A stretch of DNA of 64,000 nucleotides from Zafaria ginkgonis (GTDB lineage: Bacteria > Actinomycetota > Actinomycetes > Actinomycetales > Micrococcaceae). This document shows positions 42,274-50,337 of this stretch, piece after piece; position 1 is the first letter of the stretch, and each line of letters starts with the position of its first letter. The notes below the pieces were generated by a model, which was given only the letters and a program-made list of their open reading frames with translations, made no database searches and was not told the origin of the DNA. The position numbers and the translations under genes were made by a program. The stretch lies in the NCBI RefSeq assembly GCF_039540195.1, contig NZ_BAABEO010000034.1, forward strand, positions 62,001 to 126,000. The letters are read 5' to 3'.

Positions 42274-45200
42274 ATGGGCGATGTTGCTGGGGGACAAAAT
42301 GTTCGTGACTTGGGCGAAGGAATCTTTGAGGACCTGCTGACAGGCCAGTTGGCTAAGCGCCTCGAAGGGCTTCAGGAGCTCGTGGATTCTGTCGTCGAGG
42401 TCCCGATGTCCGAAGCACCTGCCGCGCTGGCCCGGTTTCTCGGGCCGGCGATCGAAGCCAAGCTGAGTACCCTCGAGCCCGAGGAAATGGTTGGCCTCTC
42501 GAACAGCATTCTGGATCTCCTCGACCACTCCGACCAAGTCCTTCCCGGCCCACGCAATCTCTTGTCGCTGACCCGGGACGGCGACATCCGGCGTCGTTCT
42601 TTCAAGCGTCCCCAGACGCCCCTAAGTGAGGCGGCGCTCCTGACGAACGGCCGCGACGAACCGCAACTGCGGTCCGAGCTCCTCGCCGAGCTGTCGTCGG
42701 CTGACAGCGTCGACCTGCTCTGCGCGTTCATCAAGTGGGAAGGTCTCCGTCTGCTCACGGAGGCGTTGGAGGAGTTGAAGGACCACAACGTCCCGATCCG
42801 CGTCATCACCACCACTTACATGGGCGCTACCCAACGCCATGCCATCGACGAACTCGTCCGTCGCTACGGTGCCGAGGTCCGTATCAACTACGAGACCCAC
42901 GCGACGCGCCTGCACGCCAAGGCCTGGCAGTTCCGTCGCAGATCAGGCTTTGACACCGCATACGTGGGCAGCTCCAACCTGAGCAAGCCGGCCCTGCTCG
43001 AAGGCCTCGAATGGAACGTGCGCCTTTCCGGAGTGACCACCCCCGCCCTGCTGCAGAAGTTCGACCTGACCTTCGAGAGCTACTGGCAGGACGAGAAGTT
43101 CGTTCCGTACAACCCCGACAAGGACGCCGAAATGCTCGACGCCGCGCTGAAGCGCGCCGGAGGCACGACGGCGGCACGCAGCCTGGGCGCGACTGGCCTG
43201 GAAGTCACGCCCCTTCTTCACCAGAAGGAAATGCTTGAGGAACTCGACGCCGCGCGAACGAACCGCGGCGAGCACCGAAATTTGGTGGTCGCCGCGACGG
43301 GGACGGGGAAAACCGTACTCGCGGCACTGGACTACAAGCGGCTCTGCGAAGAGGCGGGACGCGATCTAACGCTGTTGTTCATCGCGCATCGCAAGGAAAT
43401 CCTGGACCAGTCGCGGACAACGTACCGGAAGGTCCTGGGCAGAGGTTCCTTCGGCGAGATGTTCGTCGACGGACAAAAGCCGCAGCAGTGGAAGCACGTC
43501 TTCGGCAGCGTCCAGTCGCTGAGTGCGATGGGCCTGGACAAGATCGCTCCCGAGGCGTTCGACGTGGTGGTCGTCGACGAGTTCCACCATGCCGAGGCCG
43601 ATTCCTACCGACGGCTGCTAAGCCACCTGGCACCGGTGGAGCTCCTCGGACTGACGGCCACGCCGGAACGCGGCGACGGCGTGAACGTTGCCGACACGTA
43701 TTTCGGTGGACGGATTGCCTCGGAACTTCGGCTTTGGGACGCCCTGGATGCGGACTTGTTGGTGCCGTTCCACTACTTCGGCGTGGCGGACGACGTCGAC
43801 CTGAGCGGCATCGAGTGGAAGCGCGGGTCCTATGATCTGTCCGCGCTGAGCGATGTGTACACCGGCAACGACATGCGGGCCCTCAAAGTCATCACCGCCC
43901 TACGCGACAAGGTGCTGAGCACCTCCTTGATGCGGGCCATCGGGTTCTGCGTTTCGGTGCAGCACGCCGAATACATGGCCAGGGTGTTCAGCGAGGCGGG
44001 CATCCCCTCGCTGGCGGTTTCCGGTCAGACCGGCAGCGATGAACGCAGTGAAGCGCTGGCCAAGCTGCGGGCGCGCGAGATCAACTGCATCTTCGCGGTG
44101 GACCTCTTCAACGAGGGCCTTGATGTGCCCGAAATCGACACCATCCTGCTGCTGCGGCCCACACAAAGCAGCACGATCTTCCTCCAACAGTTGGGTCGCG
44201 GATTGCGCAGATCTGACGATAAAGCGGTGCTGACCGTTCTGGACTTCATCGGACAACAGCGGCGGGAATTCCGCTTCGATGTGAAGTTCCGGGCGTTGCT
44301 GAACGCTTCTCGAAGGCGGATGCAGACAATGCTCGAGGACGAGGCCCCGAATCTTCCGTCCGGTTGCCAGTTGGTGCTGGATCGAGTGTCTCGCGAAATC
44401 GTCTTGGACAACATCAAGTCCCAGCTCAGGCTCAACAAGCCAGCACTGGTGAAGGAGATCAAATCCCACGGGACAACAATCCTCGAAGACTTCCTGGAGG
44501 AGTCGGGACGAGACTTCGAAGATGTCTACCGTCGCACCGGAGATTCGTGGACGGACCTGCTGCGGAAGGCCGCCCTTATTGGGGCGCGCTCTCCGTGGGA
44601 AGAGAGCCTCGAGGACTTCAACGCGGAGCAGCAACGCGAGGAACGCGAATTGCTCAAGCGCATGACTCGCTTCCTGCACATCGATGATGCCGAGCGGGCC
44701 GAAGCCTATTCCTTGCTGCTGTCCGTCGATGCGCCGAGGTACGACGAACTCGGAGATCGCCGACAGACCTTCGCCCGAATGTTGTTCTACACCTTCTGGG
44801 ACGACGGCAATGGCTTCTCATCCTACGACGAAGGCCTCGACCGCATCCGAGTTCACGGCCACCTCGTGGAAGAACTCCGGGCGCTTATGGCCAGAGGAGT
44901 GGAACGGAGCCCGCATTCGCCGCGAGGACTCGGACTGGGACTCCAGCACATTCCGCTGCATTCGCATGCCACTTACTGGCGCTCGGAGATTCTGGCGGCG
45001 CTGGGCTATGGATTCCTGGAAAAGGGCAAGGGTGTGAGTCACCGCGAGGGTGTGGCCTGGTGCCCGGAAACGTCAACCGACGCGTTCTTCGTCACTCTCA
45101 ACAAGGATGAAGCGAGCCACAACCCGAACACCCTGTATAAGGACTACGCAATCAGCCCGGACCTGTTCCACTGGGAGTCCCAGAACGCGACCTCCCCGGA

Positions 45201-45429
45201 TAGTCCGACCGGCCGCCGCTACCTTAACCGGAAGGCTTACGAAACCCACATCGTCCTCTTCACCCGAGACGTTGCCGAGGACGCCAACGGAATGGCCCAG
45301 CCGTTCACGTGCCTCGGGCCGGTGGACTATGTGCAGCACAAGGGCGCCAAGCCGATTGCGATTACCTGGAAACTGCAGCGCGAAATGCCCGTTGACGTGT
45401 TTACTGCCGCCAGTGCGGTGGCGCGATAA
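42274..45429 (+). CDS. PLD-nuclease / SF2 helicase / DUF3427 protein
   Basis: 1051 residues. An N-terminal phospholipase-D-like domain (HxK in RLHAKAWQF near residue 213, GSSNLSKPAL near 232, so one HKD-type half) precedes an SF2 helicase: Walker A AATGTGKTV (~residue 340), DEAH-box variant VVDEFHHAEAD (~430), LLGLTATPERGDG, then helicase C motifs IFAVDLFNEGLDVP and QQLGRGLRRS. The C-terminal DUF3427 ends HIVLFTRDV ... YVQHKGAKPIAITWKLQ. This architecture is known from phage-defence-like islands; nucleic-acid restriction is inferred. The GTG/ATG start at 42274 lacks a good ribosome binding site. Confidence 0.85.
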   Translation: MGDVAGGQNVRDLGEGIFEDLLTGQLAKRLEGLQELVDSVVEVPMSEAPAALARFLGPAIEAKLSTLEPEEMVGLSNSILDLLDHSDQVLPGPRNLLSLTRDGDIRRRSFKRPQTPLSEAALLTNGRDEPQLRSELLAELSSADSVDLLCAFIKWEGLRLLTEALEELKDHNVPIRVITTTYMGATQRHAIDELVRRYGAEVRINYETHATRLHAKAWQFRRRSGFDTAYVGSSNLSKPALLEGLEWNVRLSGVTTPALLQKFDLTFESYWQDEKFVPYNPDKDAEMLDAALKRAGGTTAARSLGATGLEVTPLLHQKEMLEELDAARTNRGEHRNLVVAATGTGKTVLAALDYKRLCEEAGRDLTLLFIAHRKEILDQSRTTYRKVLGRGSFGEMFVDGQKPQQWKHVFGSVQSLSAMGLDKIAPEAFDVVVVDEFHHAEADSYRRLLSHLAPVELLGLTATPERGDGVNVADTYFGGRIASELRLWDALDADLLVPFHYFGVADDVDLSGIEWKRGSYDLSALSDVYTGNDMRALKVITALRDKVLSTSLMRAIGFCVSVQHAEYMARVFSEAGIPSLAVSGQTGSDERSEALAKLRAREINCIFAVDLFNEGLDVPEIDTILLLRPTQSSTIFLQQLGRGLRRSDDKAVLTVLDFIGQQRREFRFDVKFRALLNASRRRMQTMLEDEAPNLPSGCQLVLDRVSREIVLDNIKSQLRLNKPALVKEIKSHGTTILEDFLEESGRDFEDVYRRTGDSWTDLLRKAALIGARSPWEESLEDFNAEQQREERELLKRMTRFLHIDDAERAEAYSLLLSVDAPRYDELGDRRQTFARMLFYTFWDDGNGFSSYDEGLDRIRVHGHLVEELRALMARGVERSPHSPRGLGLGLQHIPLHSHATYWRSEILAALGYGFLEKGKGVSHREGVAWCPETSTDAFFVTLNKDEASHNPNTLYKDYAISPDLFHWESQNATSPDSPTGRRYLNRKAYETHIVLFTRDVAEDANGMAQPFTCLGPVDYVQHKGAKPIAITWKLQREMPVDVFTAASAVAR

Positions 45430-45465
45430 TACGGGCGATCCCAAGAATCGAGGAATAGGACGGCC

Positions 45466-46049
45466 ATGCCGGTTGGTGATGCACAGAGGGCTTTCATGCA
45501 GGCCGCGGCTGAAGATGGGATCCGGCTTCGGCCAGGCGAGACGCTCCCTTGGATCAACGGATTGGTGCACTACGCTCTGCCCGGAGGGCGCAAGCGGCAT
45601 ATGAGGCGCTCGACGACATTTTCGTGAAACTCGACGGCAAGGTGGCGGAGCAAAAAGCGAAACGACGCCGTGTTCTGCCATTGGACTTTGTTCATGAATC
45701 GACGGGGACGATCGTGGAGTTTGATGAAATGCAGCATTTCACGAGCTTCCGAAGGCATTCTCTCGAACTATACCCGGAGGGGGTGTCAACCGGGTTCGAC
45801 CTTGATCGGTACATCGTTATTTGCCACGACTGGAGCACTAGGGCGGATAACTATCGTGCGGCAAAAGCTGCGACTGGGTTTGGTCCTGGAGGCCGTCAGA
45901 AGCAGCGCGCGTACTTTGACGACCTTAGGGATCTCGCTGTTCCCGCCATGGGAGGACCGGGCGTCATTCGTGTGGCCTGCTTCGATAACGACGGAAGGGC
46001 AGCCTATGCGAGAGAAAGAGAAAAACTTCAAAAATTGATGACGGTGTAA
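45466..46049 (+). pseudogene. Frameshifted partner gene of the helicase
   Basis: ATG 45466 (GGA spaced 6 bases) opens 53 codons, MPVGDAQRAFMQAAAEDGIR then LRPGETLPWINGL, stopping at 45627. The overlapping frame carries the rest: AAYEALDDIFVKLDGKVAEQ, VHESTGTIVEFDEMQHFTSF, GFGPGGRQKQRAYFDDLRDL to 46049. The two frames differ by one base, with the switch between about 45545 and 45600, so I read a single ~190-residue gene with a 1-base loss or a sequencing error. E-x-D-E-x-Q around IVEFDEMQHF resembles a nuclease-type core. It follows the helicase gene by 36 bases. Confidence 0.6.
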
Positions 46050-46320
46050 CGCAGAAAAGAATTCGATGTAATTTCGCTTGCACCCACTAAAATGTATTCT
46101 TCCCGGGAAAGGTTCCTGGCGGTCGAGATGCATAGTGAAAGTCGTCTAAGCCGGAGTCTTGGAGACTGCATGAGGAACGGAGGGAGTTTTATGCGCTATT
46201 TGGCTTGCAGAAGGGGCAGCAAGTATAGGAAGTGTCTGCATCGGCTGATATCAAGGTTTCGCGTGCCGGCGTCTGGGCACTCATAAACCCCCGGAGAACG
46301 CCGTTCTTCTGGACCCCCGA

Positions 46321-46674
46321 GTGCGGCGTGCTTTCCACGTTCCGGGAACTCCCCATGGTGTAGGCGAGACGCAGGGTTACATGTTTCTGCTGGACGGGCA
46401 AAGACACGTTTCTTTGATCGAGGTCCTCGAGGAAATAGAAGGTAAGTTGGCGATTACTTGTCCGGCGGGTGGGGACGATGATGCATCGAGAACTGTGTAC
46501 CTTCTGAAGGAGGCGCACAAGGGCACTCGTTTGGAGACGCGGACAAGGTTCACAGCTCCGGCTGCCCAGCATAGCCAGGCCAGCATGATCGAGAGCGTGC
46601 ATCAGGCCGCTGTCAAACAGCTGGTTGCGCGCGTGAAGCAGGTTGCGGAGAACGGTTGGAACGGGCTCGGCTAG
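46321..46674 (+). CDS. Possible truncated protein of unknown function
   Basis: 117 codons from GTG 46321; the convincing part starts at ATG 46381 (MFLLDGQRHVSLIEVLEEIE ... TVYLLKEAHKGTRLETRTRF ... IESVHQAAVKQLVARVKQVA). Codon third positions are only moderately GC-rich. No ribosome binding site, no family. It could be the C-terminal remnant of a larger gene. Confidence 0.3.
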   Translation: MRRAFHVPGTPHGVGETQGYMFLLDGQRHVSLIEVLEEIEGKLAITCPAGGDDDASRTVYLLKEAHKGTRLETRTRFTAPAAQHSQASMIESVHQAAVKQLVARVKQVAENGWNGLG

Positions 46675-47084
46675 CTCAGTCTCAAGGGCCGTGCTCGCGC
46701 TGATCCGGCTCTTAGCAAACGAAGGTGTAGTCGGGCTCTGGATTCGTCGGCTTCGGGCAGGCGAGAGTGCGCGGTCTCAGGCGGGGAGCTGGGCGTGGCA
46801 TCGTCTGCAATGGTGCGGATGCTTCTCGAACAGCGGGGGAGATGGCGCGCGAATATGAAGCAGGCGACACCGAAGCAGAGCTAGAAAAGAAGTGAGGACT
46901 GCCGCATGGGGCGGTGGACCGGGCGTTGCACCGCGCTGCGCTGGAGACGCGTCACAGAGCGCACTGCCGCTGATCTTGAGAAGGAGAAACCCCGCATGGC
47001 TTCAAGAAGCTGACGTTGACGACAACATTCTGTGCGCAGAGAGCGGCGCTTCAAGATGCTAGGTGCAGAGAAGAATTCCTGGGA

Positions 47085-47312
47085 CTACTTATTCTTATCG
47101 TCTTCGCTAGCTACATCTTGCCCGCTGCCCGCTGGCTCGTCCTTTGCCAGTAGGCTCTGTTCGCGTTTGGCACCCCGACTCTTCTTGAGCTTCTCGTATC
47201 CCCAAGCCGCTCCACCGAGTACTCCGCCGACAACGAGTCCCCTTACTCCGCCAGCTTTGGTCCCCTTCTCGAGTCCTTGATGATAGCCATGACCCCACGC
47301 ATCATTTCCCTC
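47085..47312 (-). pseudogene. Startless ORF with glycine-zipper membrane segment
   Basis: A minus-strand frame ending at TAG 47085-47087 reads DAWGHGYHQGLEKGTKAGGV, then RGLVVGGVLGGAAWGYEKLK, then KSRGAKREQSLLAKDEPAGS and a charged end. This is a coherent small protein: Gly-zipper helix, basic flank, polar tail. No ATG, GTG or TTG opens it; the nearby ATG (MNRGK) is in another frame and meets a stop. Either a 1-base frameshift destroyed the start or an unusual start is used. Confidence 0.35.
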
Positions 47313-47605
47313 GATTCATGCTCCTTGCTATGTTCTTGACTCGGCTCGAGCATATCTGGCGTGGGGTCGCTTGCTGTGCGGGCGCCGTAGCGGCGCCCGC
47401 ACTAGCAGCGGTGTCGGGTGACACCGAACGGCTCTTGTACCAGCTGCAGAGCTATCGTGTCGTGCAGTTCTCCCCATGGCCCGCACGTCCGGCACCGGGG
47501 ATTCGGTTCGGTGCCTTGATACTCTGCCTCTACCGGGGCACCGCCACGTAGCGACTACACTCCTGACTGCGAAGAGTCCCTAGTGATGATGTGGCATCCC
47601 ACCGT

Positions 47606-47914
47606 TCACAGTTTGTTGGAGGCGGGGGAAGGCTCCACCAAACGAATTGCGCCCACATCGGCAATGAACCTATAGAACCGTTCCTCCTCATGGGTCATGG
47701 CGATGATATGGAATGGAGGCTCTAGATCTTGCGATTGGATTTGATTGCGAAGCCGCACGACGTCGTTTCGATCGGTATAGATCAGTAGAATGTCCAAGTC
47801 TTGGGGCGTCTCCGACGATAGGGCTGAACCAAACAACCAGAGAGCAAGCCTGCCGTTAAGTCGGGCAAGCGAGCAAAGGTGCTCAAGGTGCGACCACTGA
47901 CGAGGGCCGTTCAC
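47606..47914 (-). CDS. Minimal nucleotidyltransferase (MNT-like) protein
   Basis: 102 residues from GTG 47914. The nucleotidyltransferase motif is LWLFGSALSSETPQDLDILL: GS followed by the D-x-D metal-binding pair (DLD), with a later strand FHIIAMTHEEERFY that could supply a third acidic residue. It is the size of MNT-domain antitoxin-type nucleotidyltransferases, but its partner here is not a HEPN protein. Overlaps the preceding gene by 4 bases (GTGA). Last gene of a coupled three-gene module. Confidence 0.7.
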   Translation of the reverse strand: MNGPRQWSHLEHLCSLARLNGRLALWLFGSALSSETPQDLDILLIYTDRNDVVRLRNQIQSQDLEPPFHIIAMTHEEERFYRFIADVGAIRLVEPSPASNKL

Positions 47915-48579
47915 TCCCTGAATAGTGAGGAGAGATTTTCGAGAAATTCGTTGAGAGTATAGATGTGAATTTTCAAAAAACGTCCTGCTTCGATTGCCTG
48001 CGGACTCATTGCGTTAGCGTATGGATTTTTTGAGACAACTGCATCAACTTCGATGTCTTCATAATTCTCAACGAGAGTGTAGACCTCGTCAGCGGTCAAC
48101 TCATATTGGTTGGTAATAATGATGTGCAGTGGCGATTTCTCATCTGTTGGAAAGAGAGTGAAGGCATTTTCGCCGATGCGCTCGATACGACGAATAGACG
48201 AGTGCAAGATCAGCCTTCGTCGAACATATGTGTGATCCGGCGATCGGTAGGCAGCGATCTCACCTTCGGACTCTAAAGCCCTTCGGAGATCCCCAAAGCT
48301 CCCAATCACGAATCCGACCCCTTCTGCGCGCCTGTATGTATCGGGCTTGGCCCTTCGTTTGGTCAGGACGACAAAGTCAAGGTCCTCCACTTCTTGTTGT
48401 GCCTTAAGTAGTTCCGGGAGATCGAAATCACTGCCAATGTTGGGGTCTACGCAGTAGATGTGGCCGCTCGGTCGTCCGGACCGTTCGATGCGTAATCCAA
48501 GGTCCGACCCTTCGATAGTGCTCACCGCGTAGGTGTAGTCGTTGCGCAACTGGTTTGCAACCCAGTCTCTGATAGTCAA
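47911..48579 (-). CDS. Unknown protein, middle gene of HNH-nucleotidyltransferase module
   Basis: 222 residues from TTG 48579 (CAGGAG 6 bases upstream), overlapping the HNH gene stop in TTGA. The N-terminal half (STIEGSDLGLRIERSGRPSG, HIYCVDPNIGSDFDLPELLK, VEDLDFVVLTKRRAKPDTYR, GFVIGSFGDLRRAL) alternates strands and helices with acidic residues before strands, loosely like a PD-(D/E)XK nuclease; this is only an impression. The C-terminal half (HIIITNQYELTADEVYTLVE ... DAVVSKNPYANAMSPQAIEA ... IYTLNEFLENL) looks like a separate alpha/beta domain. No family recognised. Confidence 0.65.
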   Translation of the reverse strand: MTIRDWVANQLRNDYTYAVSTIEGSDLGLRIERSGRPSGHIYCVDPNIGSDFDLPELLKAQQEVEDLDFVVLTKRRAKPDTYRRAEGVGFVIGSFGDLRRALESEGEIAAYRSPDHTYVRRRLILHSSIRRIERIGENAFTLFPTDEKSPLHIIITNQYELTADEVYTLVENYEDIEVDAVVSKNPYANAMSPQAIEAGRFLKIHIYTLNEFLENLSSLFRE

Positions 48580-49289
48580 TCCCGCTCCTGAAGTATGTGG
48601 TTCATTTCTGTCGGAAATCTCTGACTGCCGGCAGTCCAATCGCCGAGCAAATGGCGCGCCTCCAACTCGTCTCGATGAATGGCGAAAATCTGCGCGATCC
48701 GCTGTTCGTCTGAATCAAGGAGCGTCACGTTCTTTGCCAAAGCCGAGACTATCTCCGCATTATTTGGGATGATTGTGCGCCGCAAGTGGCGGTTCCACTG
48801 TGCTGCCCGTTCGTCGGTATTGAGGTCATCGGAAGGACCATACAATTCAAAGATCATTCTGTTGGTATCGAGGCGAGAGGAAACGTAATTGCGAGCCTCA
48901 CCCCGATCTGAAAAGTCTGGGACTCCAGCAGCGGTTTGCACGGCCCTCTGACGCCGAGCTTTCCAATTTTGCATCATTTCGGCGGGATATAGGTTTGGAG
49001 CCTTATCGACGAGGGTGTGGCAGTTCGCACACAAGACGACGATATTTGAATGATGGGCACGATCGTCCGCTGACATAAGCGTCGCTGAAACGTCGCGGGG
49101 TCCTCCAGTTGAGGCAGATATGATATGGGCCATTTCAGCAAAATCTGCCGTCGAATCGTCGGTGAAGAGTCTGCCCGTTGAGCAAGAGGGGTTCGCGCAG
49201 TAGCCCCCAGACTCACTCCATAGCAACCTCTTTGTGATAGTCGACAACGCAGTTCGCTTGCAGCCTGTTTGCATTTCGGGCGAAGTCAC
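48576..49289 (-). CDS. HNH endonuclease, first gene of the module
   Basis: 237 residues from GTG 49289 (MQTGCKRTAL at 49274 is the alternative). HNH core: SGGYCANPSCSTGRLF (Cys pair), AEMAHIISASTGGPRD (the H of the first strand), HHSNIVVLCANCHTLVD (N and H, plus CxxC-type Cys), so a zinc-stabilised HNH nuclease with catalytic residues intact. The C-terminal ~110 residues (IIPNNAEIVSALAKNVTLLDSDEQRI...) are helical and might recognise the partner or target. Leaderless promoter upstream. GC is clearly lower than in the flanking genes. Confidence 0.8.
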   Translation of the reverse strand: MTSPEMQTGCKRTALSTITKRLLWSESGGYCANPSCSTGRLFTDDSTADFAEMAHIISASTGGPRDVSATLMSADDRAHHSNIVVLCANCHTLVDKAPNLYPAEMMQNWKARRQRAVQTAAGVPDFSDRGEARNYVSSRLDTNRMIFELYGPSDDLNTDERAAQWNRHLRRTIIPNNAEIVSALAKNVTLLDSDEQRIAQIFAIHRDELEARHLLGDWTAGSQRFPTEMNHILQERD

Positions 49290-49301
49290 CGTCTGATTAT
49301 G
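49290..49301 (-). promoter_or_regulatory. Leaderless -10 box of the HNH module
   Basis: CATAAT (49301-49296 on the minus strand), 6 bases, then GTG 49289. No ribosome binding site. The -35 element is not clear. Confidence 0.45.
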
Positions 49302-49387
49302 CCATCTGCATTCGCTCGAGCGAGGGAACTCGTTGGGCGTGGAATGCGTCAGATTATTGAATGTCTCGAAGTCTCTCGAAAATCTTC

Positions 49388-49415
49388 CAATCCACCTCCT
49401 CCTCCGCTCCGAACT
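49388..49415 (+). promoter_or_regulatory. Possible SigK-type promoter of the fasciclin gene
   Basis: CAATCC (49388-49393), 15 bases, CCGAACT (49409-49415), 71 bases before the ATG. Mycobacterial SigK promoters are described with CCATCC / CCGAAT-type boxes at about this spacing; the match is partial, so the call rests mainly on the fasciclin-sigK-rskA association. Confidence 0.35.
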
Positions 49416-49486
49416 CCCATCGACAGCCCGCCGCGATCGGCGGGACGGTGAAGCGGACCAGCGTCCGCGGAACGAAGGAGAATGCC

Positions 49487-50149
49487 ATGAAGACCATCGC
49501 GCGCAACACCCTGCTGGGCCTGGCAGCCACCGCGGCCCTCGGACTCACCGCCTGTGCCGGAGGCACCACGACGGCGACCTCGCCGACGTCCAGCATGGCG
49601 GACACGTCTAGCGCTCCCGCCAGCTCCTCGGCAACGATGATGGACCCGGCCGCCAACCTGGTGGGTCCCGGCTGTGCCGACTACGCCGAGCAGGTCCCGG
49701 ACGGCGAGGGTTCGGTCGCCGGCATGGCCCAGGACCCGGTGGCGGTCGCCGCCTCCAACAACCCGCTGCTGACCACGCTCACCAAGGCGGTCTCCGGCGA
49801 ACTGAACCCGGACGTGAACCTGGTGGACACCCTCAACGGGGACGAGTTCACGGTCTTCGCCCCGGTCGACGAGGCGTTCAAGGCCATCCCGGAGAAGGAC
49901 CTGAACGCCGTGGTTGCCGACAAGGACCTGCTCACCTCCGTTCTGACCTACCACGTGGTGGCCGGCCAGCTGACCCCGGACGAGGTTGCCGGCACCCACG
50001 CCACGGTCCAGGGCCAGGACCTCGAGGTCACCGGCTCCGGCGACACCCTGAAGGTCAACGACGCCACCGTCATCTGCGGCGGCGTGCAGACCGCCAACGC
50101 CACGGTCTACCTGATTGATGGGGTGCTGCTGCCTCCGGCCAAGAACTAG
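49487..50149 (+). CDS. Fasciclin-domain (FAS1) lipoprotein, MPT83/MPT70-like
   Basis: 220 residues; AAGGAG 6 bases before ATG. Lipoprotein signal (LLGLAATAALGLTACAGG, lipobox Cys near residue 23), Ser/Thr/Ala-rich linker, CADYAEQVPDGEGS, then one FAS1 domain: NPLLTTLTKAVSG, LNGDEFTVFAPVDEAFKAIP (H1 box), LTSVLTYHVVAGQLTPDEV (the YH motif), LKVNDATVICGGVQTANATVYLIDGVLLP (H2 box). FAS1 proteins mediate adhesion. In mycobacteria the homologues mpt70/mpt83 are controlled by SigK-RskA, as the next two genes suggest here. Confidence 0.9.
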   Translation: MKTIARNTLLGLAATAALGLTACAGGTTTATSPTSSMADTSSAPASSSATMMDPAANLVGPGCADYAEQVPDGEGSVAGMAQDPVAVAASNNPLLTTLTKAVSGELNPDVNLVDTLNGDEFTVFAPVDEAFKAIPEKDLNAVVADKDLLTSVLTYHVVAGQLTPDEVAGTHATVQGQDLEVTGSGDTLKVNDATVICGGVQTANATVYLIDGVLLPPAKN

Positions 50150-50225
50150 CCGGGCAGGGAACCAGCCGGGCCAACACATTTGTTGGCCGGTCCATCAGAA
50201 GGTGTGCCAACAGGGGAGTGCTGCC

Positions 50226-50266
50226 GGGGGCCGGGCCGGAGCGGGAAACCGCGCGGTCCGGCCCCC
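50226..50266 (+). terminator. Hairpin between fasciclin and sigK genes
   Basis: Perfect 9-bp stem GGGGGCCGG / CCGGCCCCC with a 23-base loop; a smaller stem GCCAACA / TGTTGGC lies about 45 bases before it. No T-run. They separate the lipoprotein transcript from sigK. Confidence 0.5.
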
Positions 50267-50337
50267 TGCCGTGCCGCCGCACGGAAGTGCCGGACGCCGG
50301 CGTCGTACCCCCGCCCGACGACGAGCGAAGTCGTGAG

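Larger units (their letters stand above)
46050..47605. other. 1.5-kb low-density region
   Basis: Contains only one weak plus-strand ORF (46321-46674) and a startless minus-strand ORF (47085-47312), described separately. The remainder, including 46675-47080 and 47313-47605, shows no coding pattern, repeats or RNA gene that I can support. Lower GC and broken frames suggest decayed, horizontally acquired DNA. Confidence 0.5.

Noticed and set aside
47318..47551. Small plus-strand ORF of 77 codons
   Set aside because: No ribosome binding site, Arg/Pro/Ala-rich translation and no coding periodicity.
47606..49289. Calling the HNH-nucleotidyltransferase module a CBASS or HEPN-MNT system
   Set aside because: The nucleotidyltransferase is too short for a CD-NTase, and no HEPN protein (RxxxxH) or usual CBASS effector architecture is visible.
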